DNA from: Streptococcus parasanguinis
Lineage (GTDB): Bacteria; Bacillota; Bacilli; Lactobacillales; Streptococcaceae
DNA length: 64,000 nucleotides
NCBI RefSeq assembly: GCF_031582885.1
Contig: NZ_CP133988.1
Location: 2,072,685-2,136,684 of the forward strand
Direction: 5' to 3'
The notes under the pieces are model-generated. The model was not told where the DNA came from. It saw only the letters and a program-made list of their open reading frames with translations, and made no database searches. The translations under genes were made by a program, and so were the position numbers. How positions within the stretch are numbered: position 1 is the stretch's first letter; each line of letters starts with the position of its first letter. Below are positions 9,481 to 20,022 of the stretch, piece after piece.

Positions 9481-10824
9481 TTAGAAAGTTTGGCGTTTGG
9501 CCTTTCGTTCCGCCCGGCCACGCGCACGGTTTTCAGCTCGCTTAGCTTTTCTCCGCTTTTCATCAACTGCCCATTTGATTTTTTTCTTGTAGCCTGGTTT
9601 GATTTTTTTCTTTTTCTTCTTCACCAGACCAATCATTTCAATGTCGAGTTTCTCTTGCTTTTTCTCACGATTCGCTCGTCTGTCCCGATCATAAGTATCT
9701 TCAATAACCCCATTTTTCAACACTTTCGGTACGAAACGAATTCCCATTTTTTCTAGTTCACGGATATCTGAATCATCACTCGGTTGATAAAGAGTAATAG
9801 CGACACCTGGTAGACCATTGCGCCCTGTCCGACCGACACGGTGGACAAAGAAAGAAAGATCTTGTGGAATAGCATCGTTGATGACATGACTCACCCCTTC
9901 GATATCAATTCCACGAGCCGCTAAATCTGTGGCCACAATATACTCAAAATCAAGATTTTTAACCTGATTCATGATCCGTTTCCGTTCACGTGGTGGGATA
10001 TCTCCGTGAATCTTTGCCACTTTCAATCCCTGAGCCACCAAATAGGCATGGAGATCATCTGCTCTCGTTTTGGTATTAACGAAAATCATGGCCAAATAAG
10101 GTTGCAAGGTCTTGGTCAATTGGTAAATTTGCTCATTTTTATCCCGACCCTTGGTGGAAACCAGCCAATTATCGATGGTATCTGAAATCACCGTCTTGGT
10201 CTTAATCTGCTCCATGACTGGGTTTGAGAGATATTTTTTCAAGAAAGGCTGCAATTTTTGCGGAATGGTGGCTGAAAAAACTAAAAATTGCAGTTGTTGC
10301 GGAAGACTTGAAGCAATCTTATCCACAGTAGACAAGAATCCCATGTCCAGTGTCATATCTGCCTCATCCACCACAAAAGTATGGGCCTTATGAATAGCCA
10401 GATCACCCGATGCAACCAGATCATAAATCCGGCCTGGAGTTCCAATCACGATATGTGGTTGTTTGACCTGCAGTTTTTCAATCTGACGGCTTTTATCCGT
10501 TCCTCCAACATAATTTACAATCCGAATCTCTTTTTCAGAATGACTAGCGATTTGACGAGCAGCTTGGTAAATTTGCGTCGCCAACTCCCGACTAGGAGCC
10601 GTGATGACCGCTTCTACTTGTTGGCTGTCTTCATTTAAGGTTTGAAAAATCGGCAAGAGGAAAGTATGGGTTTTCCCAGAACCTGTCTTTGACTCTCCTA
10701 CCAAATCATTTCCAGCTAGGACAATCGGAATTAGTTTTTCCTGTACTTCGGTTGCTTCTCTAAAATTGATTTCTTTCAGTGCCTCTTGAATATAGGGCTT
10801 AAAATTAAACTCTGTAAATTTCAT
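9481..10824 (-). CDS. DEAD-box ATP-dependent RNA helicase (CshB-like)
   Basis: RNA helicase of the DEAD-box group, 447 residues. Motif I SKTGSGKT, motif Ia APSRELA, motif II DEAD, motif III SAT, and motif VI HRVGRTGR are all intact. The last 60 residues are strongly basic (runs of KKKKKK and RRKAKRAENRARGRAERKAKR-type sequence), a likely RNA-binding tail. Roles of relatives are ribosome assembly, mRNA decay and cold adaptation. I use the ATG of MKFTEFNF, because AAGGAA lies nine bases before it and overlaps the alternative ATG six codons upstream. Confidence 0.92.
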   Translation of the reverse strand: MKFTEFNFKPYIQEALKEINFREATEVQEKLIPIVLAGNDLVGESKTGSGKTHTFLLPIFQTLNEDSQQVEAVITAPSRELATQIYQAARQIASHSEKEIRIVNYVGGTDKSRQIEKLQVKQPHIVIGTPGRIYDLVASGDLAIHKAHTFVVDEADMTLDMGFLSTVDKIASSLPQQLQFLVFSATIPQKLQPFLKKYLSNPVMEQIKTKTVISDTIDNWLVSTKGRDKNEQIYQLTKTLQPYLAMIFVNTKTRADDLHAYLVAQGLKVAKIHGDIPPRERKRIMNQVKNLDFEYIVATDLAARGIDIEGVSHVINDAIPQDLSFFVHRVGRTGRNGLPGVAITLYQPSDDSDIRELEKMGIRFVPKVLKNGVIEDTYDRDRRANREKKQEKLDIEMIGLVKKKKKKIKPGYKKKIKWAVDEKRRKAKRAENRARGRAERKAKRQTF

Positions 10825-10928
10825 TTTCTCAGTTCCTTTCATGATCTCTATTATTATATCAGAAAAGCTGTCTTCTTGCCTCTCTTATGGGTCATTTTTC
10901 CTAACCAGCGAAGTCTCTCTGAGTCAGC

Positions 10929-10960
10929 AAAAAAACGATGGGCAAGCCCACCGTCGTTTT
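10929..10960 (-). terminator. Terminator of the rsmH-mraY operon
   Basis: Stem AAAACGA/TCGTTTT with an inner TGGG/CCCA and a three-base bulge overlaps the mraY stop codon and ends in seven U's on the minus strand. Confidence 0.8.
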
Positions 10961-11951
10961 ATAGGTAGAGAAGGACTAGAGTCACGACACTTGTCACCAA
11001 GGCAATGGACCACATAAAGGCATCCACTTTCCATTCTGACCAGTTTTGCCCATTGCCAGAAAGGCCACCCAGTTCTAAATGATGGTGGAAAGGAGTCATT
11101 CGGAAAATCCGACGTCCTTCCCCGTAGCGTTTCTTGGTCCATTTGAAATAGGTCACTTGTAGCATCACTGAACCTGTTTCAATGACATAGACCAGACCAA
11201 TCAAGAGCAACGTCCACTCGACATGCAAAGCCATTGACAAGGCTGCAAGCATCCCTCCAAGAGCTAGACTACCGACATCTCCCATAAAGATTTTAGCCGG
11301 CTTGTGGTTGAAGACAAAGAATCCAAGCAAGGCCCCAATCATACTCAAGGTGACAAAGAGAATGTCCCATTTCCCTTGCATATAGGCAATAAAGGAATAG
11401 GCACTCAGGCTAATGGCAACGGAGATGCTGGCTAATCCATCGATCCCATCTGTCAAATTGACAGCATTTGAGAAACCAACCAACCAAAATAAAGCAAAGA
11501 GAATGTAGAAATGGCCCAAGTAAAGTTCATATCCGAAAACATTCAAAAGGCTTCCTGCACCGTGGCGTTCAGAAAAAATATAGAAGATGATTCCACCAAC
11601 AAGTTGAAGGGCCAATTTTTGTTTTGGGTTAAGACCTTCATTAATCTTACGAAAAACTTTTAAAAAGTCATCCAAAAATCCAACAATTCCATAAAGAATC
11701 AAGATAAATAGAATCAGTTGAACAGGGCGCGTGAAATTTCCAGTCAATACGGTAACGACAAAACTAACTAGAACGGCTGTAATGAGAAATACAACTCCAC
11801 CCATTGTCGGAGTGCCAGCTTTCGCTTTGTGTTGTTTCACATCTTCGTGCATTTGTTGCCCAGAAATATGAGCACGATGGTAAAATCGAATAAAGGCTGG
11901 AATAGCAGCCACTGTTAATAGAAACGATACAAGGATCGTAGCAATATACAT
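10959..11951 (-). CDS. mraY: Phospho-N-acetylmuramoyl-pentapeptide transferase
   Basis: Polytopic membrane enzyme that makes lipid I from UDP-MurNAc-pentapeptide and undecaprenyl phosphate. 330 residues, about ten membrane segments. Family markers: [22 protein letters not shown] near the N-terminus, [33 protein letters not shown] and TPFHHHLEL. Last gene of the dcw-type cluster, two bases after pbpX, so it is cotranscribed. GGAGACTAAG precedes the ATG. Confidence 0.97.
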   Translation of the reverse strand: MYIATILVSFLLTVAAIPAFIRFYHRAHISGQQMHEDVKQHKAKAGTPTMGGVVFLITAVLVSFVVTVLTGNFTRPVQLILFILILYGIVGFLDDFLKVFRKINEGLNPKQKLALQLVGGIIFYIFSERHGAGSLLNVFGYELYLGHFYILFALFWLVGFSNAVNLTDGIDGLASISVAISLSAYSFIAYMQGKWDILFVTLSMIGALLGFFVFNHKPAKIFMGDVGSLALGGMLAALSMALHVEWTLLLIGLVYVIETGSVMLQVTYFKWTKKRYGEGRRIFRMTPFHHHLELGGLSGNGQNWSEWKVDAFMWSIALVTSVVTLVLLYL

Positions 11952-11952
11952 C

Positions 11953-14235
11953 TTAGTCTCCTAATGTTAACGTAATCTTTTTAGTTTTATTGAGTGAGGT
12001 GTTCATTTTGACACTTTGTTTAGTTACTTTCTTTCCACTACCTTTATAGGTAATCTCAATTCCAGTCCATTCTCCAAAGATGTCTGCATTTTTCTTAGTC
12101 CAACCATACATATCTGGAACCGCATCAAAGTCTTCTGTCAATAACAATACTTGCTGATTGGCTTTGACTTTAGAGCCTATATCCACAGACATTTTGCGGA
12201 TATTTTTCCCGGTTCCTAGGACAATTGGTTGCACCAAATTGCGACGCAATTCCTCTGAATAAGCACCTGGGCTCAAATTTTGTTTCAGATTCAACTCCTT
12301 AGAGAGAGTTTCTACTGAAGGGATTTTGTAGGTCGTTTCTTTGGTCACACCATCCAACGTTGGTGCCTCTGATGTCAAATGCAATTCGTCTTTTAAAGCA
12401 ACTGCATCTTCCAAAATAGGATTGACCAGCTCTTCCCAGCTGGTCGCTGAGAATTTCACTTCTGGTTGTTGGACCGTCACATACATGATGAATTCAGGAT
12501 CTTCTGCAGGTGTCATGGCTACAACCGAGTTGATATAATCATTTTCTCCTTGTAAGTATCCTTGATCTGTCGCAATTTGGGCAGTCCCTGATTTCACCGC
12601 AACGTTTTGACCGGGTACCTGAATGATGGGTCCATCGCTGTACAAGGTTCCATACTCTGGATCTGTTCCGACGGTGATCATATAGTTCCGTGTCTGTTGC
12701 GCAGCTGATCCTGAAACTGGTTTTCCAACAACTTCTTTTTTTGATTTGCGGGCTGTGTCTGATTTTTTATCGTAAATAGCACTAATAAATTTCGGCTCTA
12801 ACATTTGCCCATCATTAGCGATGGCGCTAAAGGCCTGTAACATTTGGGTTTGACTGACGGAAATCCCTTGACCAAAGGCAGATTGTGCCTGACTGACATA
12901 GTTATCCCCTGGAAGACCCCCGTAAGCTTCATTTCCCATTCCAAAACGGGTCGGAAGACCGAATTTAAAGCGGGTTAGGTAGTCCATCCAGACAGCATTT
13001 CCCATCTTTTGCTCCAAGCGAGTCATCCCCACGTTACTTGAGTAAGCAAAGCCCTGTGCGATATTCATATAGCGACCTTCAGACAGCCCCATATTGACAT
13101 CCCAGTCACGGATCGTCGCATCTTTTACTTGTAGTTCGTTATTGTAGTATCCTTCATTATAGGCTGGGAAAGTTCCATGATCAATCGCCGAAGCTAATAA
13201 CATGACCTTCATCGTTGAACCCGGTTCATATTGATCTTGATAAAGGATGGTATTCCAGGTTTTCAAGTTTTTCAGATCCAACCCTTGTTTGGTATCCGCA
13301 TTATAGGATGGACGTTGCGTTGTAGCCAGGATTTCTCCAGTTTTTGCACTCACAAGAGTCGCACTAACATACTTTCCTTTTACTTTTTCTTGGAAAACAT
13401 CCATTCGCGTCTCAAGGTAGGTTTGTAATTCTGCTGAAATGGTCGTATAGACATCTTTTCCATCTTCTGTTTTGACAGAAACCTTATCTGAACCAGGAAC
13501 GATATTGCCGTTTCGGTCTTTGTCATAGGTGATAACCCCATTTTGACCAGCGAGAATACGATCGAGGGATTTCTCCATCCCTGATTGCCCCTTCAGAGTT
13601 TTATTCCCCTCTTTATCTTCTTGAAGAGAGGCCTGACCTATAAATTGAGAGGCGAAAACTCCATTTTTATAGCTTCGATTTGGACTAGTTGTAAAGGAAA
13701 CCCCTTCAATCTTCGCTGCTTCCATGGCCTCACGGATAGCTGTCATATTACTATAAGTAATGCCGTTTCCGTTCGATCCAAAAGAAACTTGTTTCAATTT
13801 CTTTTGCGACAACTGTTGAATGACGTAATCCTCATCCATCCCTAAGTACTGCTTAAAGATTTCTGCTACTTTTTTAAATTGGCTCTCTTCTACATAGAGG
13901 ATTTTTCCGGTTGCTGATTTGTACTTTTTATCAATAACAGCATAAACGTTATAGGTCGTAGCATCTTCAGCAATTACTGCTCCATTTCGGTCATAGATCG
14001 TTCCACGTTTTGCAGGAACAATAACCGTCTGCTCATGGACTTTTTTTGCTTGATCCGATAAGGTCACACCGAATTTTTTGTCAGTTCCAATAATCATTGC
14101 AAAATTAATCAGAAAGAGAAAAAAGAGGAAAATCGCCAGTACACTGAGATTTTTCCCAACTTGTTTTCGATTCTGATCCGGCAAGCGACGTTTCTTTATC
14201 GAATACCCGATCAAAAATTTTTTGAATTTATTCAT
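11953..14235 (-). CDS. pbpX: Penicillin-binding protein 2X (septal transpeptidase)
   Basis: Class B PBP that cross-links septal peptidoglycan, 760 residues. One membrane segment near residues 30-50, a dimerisation domain ([13 protein letters not shown]), a transpeptidase domain with STMK, SSN and KSGT, and two C-terminal PASTA domains (from about residue 640 to ITLTLGD). An in-frame GTG four codons earlier is possible; I prefer the ATG of MNKFKKFL. It overlaps ftsL by eight bases. PBP2x is a primary beta-lactam target in streptococci; the visible motifs are unaltered (STMK followed by VM, KSGT followed by AQ). Confidence 0.96.
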   Translation of the reverse strand: MNKFKKFLIGYSIKKRRLPDQNRKQVGKNLSVLAIFLFFLFLINFAMIIGTDKKFGVTLSDQAKKVHEQTVIVPAKRGTIYDRNGAVIAEDATTYNVYAVIDKKYKSATGKILYVEESQFKKVAEIFKQYLGMDEDYVIQQLSQKKLKQVSFGSNGNGITYSNMTAIREAMEAAKIEGVSFTTSPNRSYKNGVFASQFIGQASLQEDKEGNKTLKGQSGMEKSLDRILAGQNGVITYDKDRNGNIVPGSDKVSVKTEDGKDVYTTISAELQTYLETRMDVFQEKVKGKYVSATLVSAKTGEILATTQRPSYNADTKQGLDLKNLKTWNTILYQDQYEPGSTMKVMLLASAIDHGTFPAYNEGYYNNELQVKDATIRDWDVNMGLSEGRYMNIAQGFAYSSNVGMTRLEQKMGNAVWMDYLTRFKFGLPTRFGMGNEAYGGLPGDNYVSQAQSAFGQGISVSQTQMLQAFSAIANDGQMLEPKFISAIYDKKSDTARKSKKEVVGKPVSGSAAQQTRNYMITVGTDPEYGTLYSDGPIIQVPGQNVAVKSGTAQIATDQGYLQGENDYINSVVAMTPAEDPEFIMYVTVQQPEVKFSATSWEELVNPILEDAVALKDELHLTSEAPTLDGVTKETTYKIPSVETLSKELNLKQNLSPGAYSEELRRNLVQPIVLGTGKNIRKMSVDIGSKVKANQQVLLLTEDFDAVPDMYGWTKKNADIFGEWTGIEITYKGSGKKVTKQSVKMNTSLNKTKKITLTLGD

Positions 14236-14563
14236 CACTACTTGCACTCACTGTTTTTCGATTTTCTTTTTGCAGCTTCATTCCTTGGGAGCTAGCCAAC
14301 TGTGATAAGCGGTCATAACGTGTTAATTCATTGACCTCTTGACGAACATCTGCCAATTCCGTCTTTTTGGCTTCTAGTTCCGTATTCAAATCAGTCAACT
14401 CACTCTGTACTTGTAAAATTCGTGTCTGCATAAAGACGATACTAATGGCTAAAATCACAGCTGTTAAGACAATCGACCCATAAAAAGCCTTTTCTACTCT
14501 AGAGAAGCGGCGAAAGTGGTCTTGCAATACCTGTGTTCTTGTTCTCTCATCTCTTGCTGCCAT
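14228..14563 (-). CDS. ftsL: Cell division protein FtsL
   Basis: Small bitopic division protein, 111 residues: a basic cytoplasmic N-terminus ([11 protein letters not shown]), one membrane helix (about 28-48) and an extracellular coiled coil ([25 protein letters not shown]). It works with DivIC/FtsB at the divisome. Sequence conservation is low in this family; the call rests on topology plus the fixed position between rsmH and pbpX. Confidence 0.92.
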   Translation of the reverse strand: MAARDERTRTQVLQDHFRRFSRVEKAFYGSIVLTAVILAISIVFMQTRILQVQSELTDLNTELEAKKTELADVRQEVNELTRYDRLSQLASSQGMKLQKENRKTVSASSDE

Positions 14564-14574
14564 ATCAATTCCTC

Positions 14575-15525
14575 TTACTTGTGTATTTTTCGAGCAACCC
14601 GTAATTTTGCTGAATGGGATCGATTATTTTCCTCAAGCTCTTCTTCACTTGGCAAAATAGGTTTCCTGTTGACCAACTCCATCTTTGGTTTCAAATCATC
14701 TGGAATAAAGGGAAGTCCCTTTGGAACCTCAACCGTCGAAGCTTCTTTAAACAATTGTTTGGTCAATCGATCCTCTAACGAATGAAAGGTAATCACAGAA
14801 ATACGACCATCGAGGGCCAACAAATCCATGGCTTGCTGAATCGATTCATCTGCAGCTCCCAGTTCATCATTGACTTCGATACGAATGGCTTGGAAAATCT
14901 GTTTAGCAGGATGGCCCTTTTTCTTGAGCTCCTTAGCTGGTTTAGCAGATTTAATAATCTCTGCTAATTCAGTCGTCGTTTCAATCGGTTTAATTGCTCG
15001 TGCTTGCTCAATTTTCCGCGCAATTTGCTTGGAAAATTTGTCCTCTCCATATTTGAAAAAAATACGGACTAGATCATGGTAATCGTAGCTATTAACGACT
15101 TCATAGGCTGTCAAGGAAGCTTCTTGATTCATCCGCATGTCTAACGGCGCATCTTTCTTGTAAGAAAATCCGCGTTCCCGTTCATCTAACTGAGGACTAG
15201 AGACACCTAGGTCATAACAGATTCCATCAATTTCAGTCACACCCAATTCGTTTAGACGTTCCTTCAAATGACGAAAGTTATCCTTAATGAAGGTCACCAT
15301 GCCTTTCTCAATAAAAGGTGCTAAACGAATCTTAGCATTCTCAATTGCATGCTGATCTTGGTCAAAGGCATAAAGATGGCCCGATTCATTTAATTTTGTT
15401 AACAAATATTCGCTGTGGCCTGCCCCACCCAATGTGGCGTCTACATAGATCCCATCTGGCTTAACATCCAGCATATCGATCGTTTCATGAAGCAAAACCG
15501 TTACATGATGAAATTCTTTACTCAT
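14575..15525 (-). CDS. rsmH: 16S rRNA (cytosine(1402)-N(4))-methyltransferase
   Basis: SAM-dependent enzyme (formerly MraW) that methylates C1402 in the ribosomal P site. 316 residues. [13 protein letters not shown] at the N-terminus, the SAM-binding [14 protein letters not shown], then [18 protein letters not shown], and [15 protein letters not shown] near the end are family signatures. First gene of rsmH-ftsL-pbpX-mraY. Confidence 0.97.
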   Translation of the reverse strand: MSKEFHHVTVLLHETIDMLDVKPDGIYVDATLGGAGHSEYLLTKLNESGHLYAFDQDQHAIENAKIRLAPFIEKGMVTFIKDNFRHLKERLNELGVTEIDGICYDLGVSSPQLDERERGFSYKKDAPLDMRMNQEASLTAYEVVNSYDYHDLVRIFFKYGEDKFSKQIARKIEQARAIKPIETTTELAEIIKSAKPAKELKKKGHPAKQIFQAIRIEVNDELGAADESIQQAMDLLALDGRISVITFHSLEDRLTKQLFKEASTVEVPKGLPFIPDDLKPKMELVNRKPILPSEEELEENNRSHSAKLRVARKIHK

Positions 15526-15534
15526 ATCTTTACT

Positions 15535-15543
15535 ATTTTACCA
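15535..15543 (-). promoter_or_regulatory. Extended -10 promoter of the rsmH operon
   Basis: TGGTAAAAT on the minus strand lies 10 bp upstream of the rsmH ATG. The transcript would carry almost no leader, so a second upstream promoter is possible. Confidence 0.5.
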
Positions 15544-15641
15544 CAAATGGAACCAAGATGCACTCCTGAAAGAAAATTCACTAACTAATCCTATCTGCCC
15601 TTTTCGGATCCTACAAAATACCTAGAAAGGCTTGATTTCAC

Positions 15642-15669
15642 TTGTTTCCTCTAGGATTTATGATACAAT
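15642..15669 (+). promoter_or_regulatory. Promoter placing the start point at the ATG of the 59-residue gene
   Basis: Extended -10 TGATACAAT with TTGTTT 16 bp upstream. Seven bases after the hexamer is the A of the following ATG, so the transcript is predicted to be leaderless or nearly so. Confidence 0.65.
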
Positions 15670-15675
15670 ACTCTT

Positions 15676-15855
15676 ATGAAAATAAGAAAACAGATTCTCA
15701 TCCCACTTTTATTGGTCGATGCTATCGCTCTCTACTTTTTTCTAACCACTATTGAGGCTTGGATTTTTTGGCTTGCTGCCCTGATCCTAGTCGGCTCACT
15801 TTGGTGGCTCAAAAAAGCTATTCAAAAACAAAAAACAGAGATGGAAGAAAAATAA
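15676..15855 (+). CDS. 59-residue two-helix membrane protein, probably leaderless
   Basis: A short gene not assigned to any family I know. The product starts MKIRKQILIPLLLVD, has two hydrophobic segments (about residues 7-24 and 28-46, with WIFWLAALILVGSLWW) and ends in a charged tail KKAIQKQKTEMEEK. Support for it being real: a good extended -10 promoter just upstream, a complete frame with sensible membrane topology and charge distribution, and a 20-bp terminator stem that begins inside the last codons. There is no ribosome binding site, which fits a leaderless message. It is divergent from rsmH. No function can be proposed. Confidence 0.65.
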   Translation: MKIRKQILIPLLLVDAIALYFFLTTIEAWIFWLAALILVGSLWWLKKAIQKQKTEMEEK

Positions 15856-15877
15856 TTTCTTCCATCTCTGTTTTTTT
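15831..15877 (+). terminator. Terminator of the 59-residue gene
   Basis: A 20-bp perfect stem (15831-15850 with 15856-15875, five-base loop), whose arms read ACAGAGATGGAAG and complement, followed by T's. The left arm codes for the last residues of the protein. Confidence 0.92.
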
Positions 15878-15930
15878 CTAATCCCCCAAGAAATTTCTTA
15901 CAAAAAGGAAACTAGCTCTGAAATAATAAA

Positions 15931-16106
15931 GAGGCTGGGACAAAAGTCCTAGCCTCTCAATTATTTTTGGATTTTCGAGCAAGACGCAGTGGTTGAGTGG
16001 GCTCTACTACGCTGATTTCATCAGCTTTTACAGCCCTACTCAACTGTGCGGAGGTGAGACGACGAAATCGAATTCTAACGAATTACCGATTTCTGTCCCA
16101 CTCTCT
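15931..16106. repeat. Full-length oral-streptococcal intergenic repeat
   Basis: About 175 bp between the small gene and the amino acid permease. One end is a GAGGCTGGGAC/GTCCTAGCCTC hairpin; the other begins GAGAGTGGGACAG on the minus strand. Inside are a long hairpin (GAAATCG..CGATTTC with AATTC/GAATT) and a second stem region (GTTGAGT/ACTCAAC, GGGCT/AGCCC, GCTGAT-GAA-ATCAGC). I recall near-identical units scattered in oral streptococcal genomes, but cannot count copies here. The terminal hairpin followed by TCTTTATT on the minus strand may terminate the permease transcript. Confidence 0.8.
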
Positions 16107-16112
16107 TGCGGT

Positions 16113-17495
16113 TTATTGATTATGTTTCCAATTGCTGTAAATCCCAAAAAGAATGATCCAGATGGTTGCCCCAATCGCTCCAATGTATGTTGATTCTTGC
16201 AAGAAGAGACAAACGAATACGAAGAGGAAGAAAACAATGGTCAATGGATTCAACACTTTATAGGCTGGCATGACAAAACCATCTGGCATAAATTCTTTCG
16301 ATTTACGGTACTTAAGATGGGCAAGCATAGTCAAAATGTAAATAGCAATGTAGACACCAGAAGAAGAGGCCGTAATCAAGGCAAAGGCATCTGAGACACC
16401 TGGCAAGACATTGATAAAGGCAGAAACAGCAACCACAATCGCAGAAAAAATAATCGCGCGACTTGGAATCCCCATACGAGATAAGCTATTCAGTTTCAAA
16501 CGATTCATCACTTTGCTGTTTGGTGTTTCTTTTGCAATCTGGTACAAGTGACGCCCTGTTGAATAGAGGGTGGAATTCAAGGAAGATGCAGCAGCTGTCA
16601 GTACAACAAAATTAATCAATCCAGCTGCCCACTTGATTCCTACCATCTGAAAGACTGTTACAAACGGTGACTTATTGACAGGAAGCTGTTGCCAAGGGAA
16701 AATAGCCATAATCGCCAACAAAGCTCCTACATAAAAGATTACAATCCGGATTGGAATTTCTTTAATAGCTTTTGGCAATACTTGGCGGGGATTAGCTGTT
16801 TCAGAAGTAGTAATTCCAACAAATTCGATCGCTTGATAAGCAAAGAAGACCATTTGGAAGGCCATGACAAACTTGACCCAACCATTTGGAAACATTTGAA
16901 AACCACTGGTAATATTGGTTAAGCTAGCGTGTCCAGCTGGTGTTTCAAAATTCGTCGTCACCATAAAGATCCCTGTTGCGATCAAAGCTAAAATAGTGAC
17001 AATCTTGATCATTCCAAACCAGAATTCAACCTCTCCAAAAACCTTCACAGCGATCAAGTTTACACAACTTAAGAGCGCTAAAAAGATAATTTGAATCTGC
17101 CAGGCTGGCCAATTTGGAAACCAAAGCTGGACATAGTTGGAAACAGCGGTGATCTCTGCCATTCCCAAAAATACCAAGGAGACCCAATAGGACCATCCTG
17201 AAAAATAACCCCAACCTTTTCCTATATACTTGGTGATAAAGTTGATAAAGGTGTGTTGATCAGGGTCCATATAGAGCATTTCTCCGATTGCCCGCATCAT
17301 CAAGTACATGAAGGCGCCAGTCAGCATATAGACTAAAATAATAGAGGGCCCTGTCAAAGAAAGGGAACGACCGGCTCCAAGAAAGAGTCCTGTCCCGATG
17401 GTTCCTGCAATAGCGATCAGCTGAACATGCCGATTTTGCAGACCACGAACCATCCCATTTTCGGTTTCTTCACCAGGATGATGTTTTTTTGACAT
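16113..17495 (-). CDS. Amino acid permease (APC superfamily, AAT type)
   Basis: Twelve-helix amino acid/proton symporter of the AAT family, 460 residues. Signatures: RGLQNRHVQLIAIAGTIGTGLFLGAG at the first helix, GEMLYMDP, EFWFGMIKI, EFVGITTSETANPRQVLPKAI and NSTLYSTGRHLY. Best resemblance is to the CycA/AapA-like D-serine/D-alanine/glycine or general amino acid permeases; the substrate is not settled. Monocistronic behind a strong promoter; its stop codon abuts the 16.0-kb repeat. Confidence 0.9.
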   Translation of the reverse strand: MSKKHHPGEETENGMVRGLQNRHVQLIAIAGTIGTGLFLGAGRSLSLTGPSIILVYMLTGAFMYLMMRAIGEMLYMDPDQHTFINFITKYIGKGWGYFSGWSYWVSLVFLGMAEITAVSNYVQLWFPNWPAWQIQIIFLALLSCVNLIAVKVFGEVEFWFGMIKIVTILALIATGIFMVTTNFETPAGHASLTNITSGFQMFPNGWVKFVMAFQMVFFAYQAIEFVGITTSETANPRQVLPKAIKEIPIRIVIFYVGALLAIMAIFPWQQLPVNKSPFVTVFQMVGIKWAAGLINFVVLTAAASSLNSTLYSTGRHLYQIAKETPNSKVMNRLKLNSLSRMGIPSRAIIFSAIVVAVSAFINVLPGVSDAFALITASSSGVYIAIYILTMLAHLKYRKSKEFMPDGFVMPAYKVLNPLTIVFFLFVFVCLFLQESTYIGAIGATIWIILFGIYSNWKHNQ

Positions 17496-17560
17496 ATAAT
17501 TACTCCAATTCTTTTTCTGTACATTTTCAGAAAAGTATACTTCAAATTTTCATACAATCT

Positions 17561-17589
17561 ACTATACCATGTTTTTAAAAATTGGTCAA
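17561..17589 (-). promoter_or_regulatory. Promoter of the amino acid permease gene
   Basis: TTGACC, 17 bp, TATAGT on the minus strand, about 65 bp upstream of the ATG. Confidence 0.7.
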
Positions 17590-17622
17590 TCCAGTCCAGA
17601 ATATTCTGAATTTTATAGATCG

Positions 17623-17651
17623 AAAAAAGTGCTGGAGTCTCTTCCAGCACT
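17623..17651 (-). terminator. Terminator of the glyQS-DUF896 operon
   Basis: Stem AGTGCTGGA/TCCAGCACT with a six-base loop and a U-run on the minus strand, just past the DUF896 stop. Confidence 0.9.
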
Positions 17652-17658
17652 CTTTTGC

Positions 17659-17916
17659 TTATGAATTAGGGTCATCGAGGCTACGGCCATGCAAACCTTT
17701 TTCCCGTTGCACTTGGCGTAGTTTCTCAGGGGTTACATCATTTCCTTCTTCATCCACAATTTTGATACCTTCAATGTGGTGACGAACCGAACGACGATAA
17801 CCTTCAATGTATTCTTCACGAAGTTTTGCTTGTTCCACTGTTTCTTCTGGAGTCAAACCTTCTGTTTTTTTCTTTTTAGCAAGCTCATTGATCCGAGCGA
17901 TTTTTTCAGGTGTCAT
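17659..17916 (-). CDS. DUF896 (UPF0291) family protein
   Basis: An 85-residue soluble protein of the DUF896/YnzC family: an N-terminal helical hairpin ([29 protein letters not shown]) followed by [23 protein letters not shown] and a [12 protein letters not shown] tail. Members are short, all-helical and of unclear function; one B. subtilis relative is SOS-linked. It lies 33 bp after glyS, ahead of the operon terminator, so it is probably cotranscribed with glyQS. Confidence 0.88.
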   Translation of the reverse strand: MTPEKIARINELAKKKKTEGLTPEETVEQAKLREEYIEGYRRSVRHHIEGIKIVDEEGNDVTPEKLRQVQREKGLHGRSLDDPNS

Positions 17917-17949
17917 AATAAAACCTACTTTCTACCTGTCATCAGGTAC

Positions 17950-19986
17950 TTATTTTGTGTTCAATTGGTTGAAGGCTGCAACAGCATTAGCTTTCGCTAC
18001 AAGGCCTGCAAGAAGGGCCAAACGGTTGTTTTTAACAGCCTCATCTTCTGCCATAACCATGGTATTGTCAAAGAAAGCATCAATGACTGGGCTAAGAGCA
18101 AAGAGTTGAGCCAATTTGTCGCTAGCTGAACCAGTCAATTCAAGATCTTCAATTGCTTTAGCAAGGGCTTTTTCTTGATCGTTTTCAAAGAGACTGGCAT
18201 CGACTGCTACTGAAGCATCTGCTTTTTCTGCCAAGTTAAAGGCACGAGAGAGGGACTCAACAGCCGCCTTATAACCATCGGTCTTCGCAGCTTCTGAAAG
18301 AGCTTCAGCTGCTTCCAGCATATCAGCCACGACAAAGTTTGAACCAGCAAGAACAGCATCTTTGATGTCTTTTGGTGTGCGTCCCATCATCTTGTCCACA
18401 CGCGCCTTGATGAAGTTGAGCACTTCTACTTGATTGTCATATGAAAGGCTATCAAATGAAAGGGCGTAAAGGCTGTCGATCAACTCATCCATAGGGATAT
18501 GCCAACCAAAGGCATCCAAGATACGAACAATCCCTTGTGTTGCACGACGAAGCGCATAAGGGTCATTGGAACCTGATGGAATCAAGCCAACTGAGAAGAA
18601 TGAAAGGAGGGTATCCAATTTATCTGCAAGGGCAAGAATAGCACCAACCTTAGTCTCTGGAAGAGCTCCGTCTGCTGAATCAGGAAGGTAGTGCTCACGG
18701 ATAGCTGTCGCTACCGCAGCATCCTCACCAGCAAGGAGGGCATATTTTTCACCCATGATTCCTTGCAATTCATCGAACTCTCCGACCATACCCGTCAAGA
18801 GGTCAAATTTGTAGATTTCAGCTGCACGAGCGACGGCTGCCTTTTCTTCTGCAGTCAAACCAGCTTGCTCAGCTAGTGACGCTGCAATGACACCAGCACG
18901 CGCCATGTGTTCTGAAAGAGAACCAATTTTTTCATGGAAAGTCACGTGTGCCAATTTAGCAACGAGGTCTTCAATCTTAAGTTTTTGGTCTTCACGCCAG
19001 AAGAATTCACCATCTTCGAGACGCGCCACCAAGACTTTTTCATTTCCTCGAACGACATTTTCCAAGTGCTCAGCGTTCCCATTACGAACTGAGATGAAGT
19101 TTGGTTTCAGCTGACCATCAAGGTCACGTACAACAAAGTAACGTTGGTGTGTTTCCATTGATGTCACCAAAACCTCTTCTGGAACGTCCAAATATTTAGT
19201 GTCGAAGCTTCCCATAAAGGCAGTTGGGTATTCGACCAAGTTCAAAACTTCATTCAAAAGTCCTTCTTCGATTTGGACCTGAACACCTTGATCTGCCTCG
19301 ATGGCTTTGATTTGCTCACGAATCATGTTTTCACGTTCTTTGCTATCCGCAATCACGTAAACGGTACGAAGGTCTTCTTCATAAGAATCCGCATTAGTAA
19401 TTTCTACTTCATGTCCAAGGAAACGGTGCCCACGGCTCACACGACCTGAGTGGATATCCAAGAAATCAAGGTCAAGCGCTTCGTCGCCCAAAAGAACGAT
19501 CAAGGTGTGAACTGGGCGAATGTATTCAAATGTGTTGTTAGCCCAGTGCATGCTGACAGGGAAGGTCAATGAAGCAAGCACTTCTGGAACGCCAGCCAAG
19601 ACTTCTTTAGCTGGTTTTCCAGCTTCGTGCTTCGTAACATAAACGTACTCTTCACCTTTGACTTCACGAAATTCGATATCGTCAACCGTCAAGCCTTTTC
19701 CACGGACGAATCCTTGAGCCGCTTTTGAGAAGTTTCCATCTGCATCCAAGGCGATTTTCTTAGAAGGTCCTTTAAAATCTTCAGTCAAATCCGATTGTTG
19801 GTCAGCTAAACCAATCACACGGACTGCCAAACGACGTGGTGTTGAGAAGGTTTGAATGCTTTCGTATGAAAGACGGTTGTCATCCAAGAAGGCTGCCATT
19901 TTCTCACCCAGTTGTTTTTCACTTGGTGTGACAACGTAGGCTGGCAACTCTTCAAGTCCAAGTTCTACTAATAAGTTTTTTGTCAT
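17950..19986 (-). CDS. glyS: Glycyl-tRNA synthetase beta subunit
   Basis: Beta chain of the alpha2-beta2 glycyl-tRNA synthetase, 678 residues; it carries the tRNA-recognition and anticodon-binding parts (a DALR-like C-terminal domain around [20 protein letters not shown]). N-terminus [19 protein letters not shown] matches the family. I start it there because GGAG lies eight bases upstream; the reading frame is open for 26 codons before it, but those come from the structured repeat between glyQ and glyS and have no family match. Confidence 0.96.
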   Translation of the reverse strand: MTKNLLVELGLEELPAYVVTPSEKQLGEKMAAFLDDNRLSYESIQTFSTPRRLAVRVIGLADQQSDLTEDFKGPSKKIALDADGNFSKAAQGFVRGKGLTVDDIEFREVKGEEYVYVTKHEAGKPAKEVLAGVPEVLASLTFPVSMHWANNTFEYIRPVHTLIVLLGDEALDLDFLDIHSGRVSRGHRFLGHEVEITNADSYEEDLRTVYVIADSKERENMIREQIKAIEADQGVQVQIEEGLLNEVLNLVEYPTAFMGSFDTKYLDVPEEVLVTSMETHQRYFVVRDLDGQLKPNFISVRNGNAEHLENVVRGNEKVLVARLEDGEFFWREDQKLKIEDLVAKLAHVTFHEKIGSLSEHMARAGVIAASLAEQAGLTAEEKAAVARAAEIYKFDLLTGMVGEFDELQGIMGEKYALLAGEDAAVATAIREHYLPDSADGALPETKVGAILALADKLDTLLSFFSVGLIPSGSNDPYALRRATQGIVRILDAFGWHIPMDELIDSLYALSFDSLSYDNQVEVLNFIKARVDKMMGRTPKDIKDAVLAGSNFVVADMLEAAEALSEAAKTDGYKAAVESLSRAFNLAEKADASVAVDASLFENDQEKALAKAIEDLELTGSASDKLAQLFALSPVIDAFFDNTMVMAEDEAVKNNRLALLAGLVAKANAVAAFNQLNTK

Positions 19987-20022
19987 GTTTTTTCTCCGAA
20001 AAATATCTTTTTTTCCAGTTTG

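Noticed and set aside
15931..16106. CRISPR array or insertion sequence
   Set aside because: No regularly spaced short repeats and no transposase frame; the unit is a single structured intergenic repeat. No other part of the window shows either.
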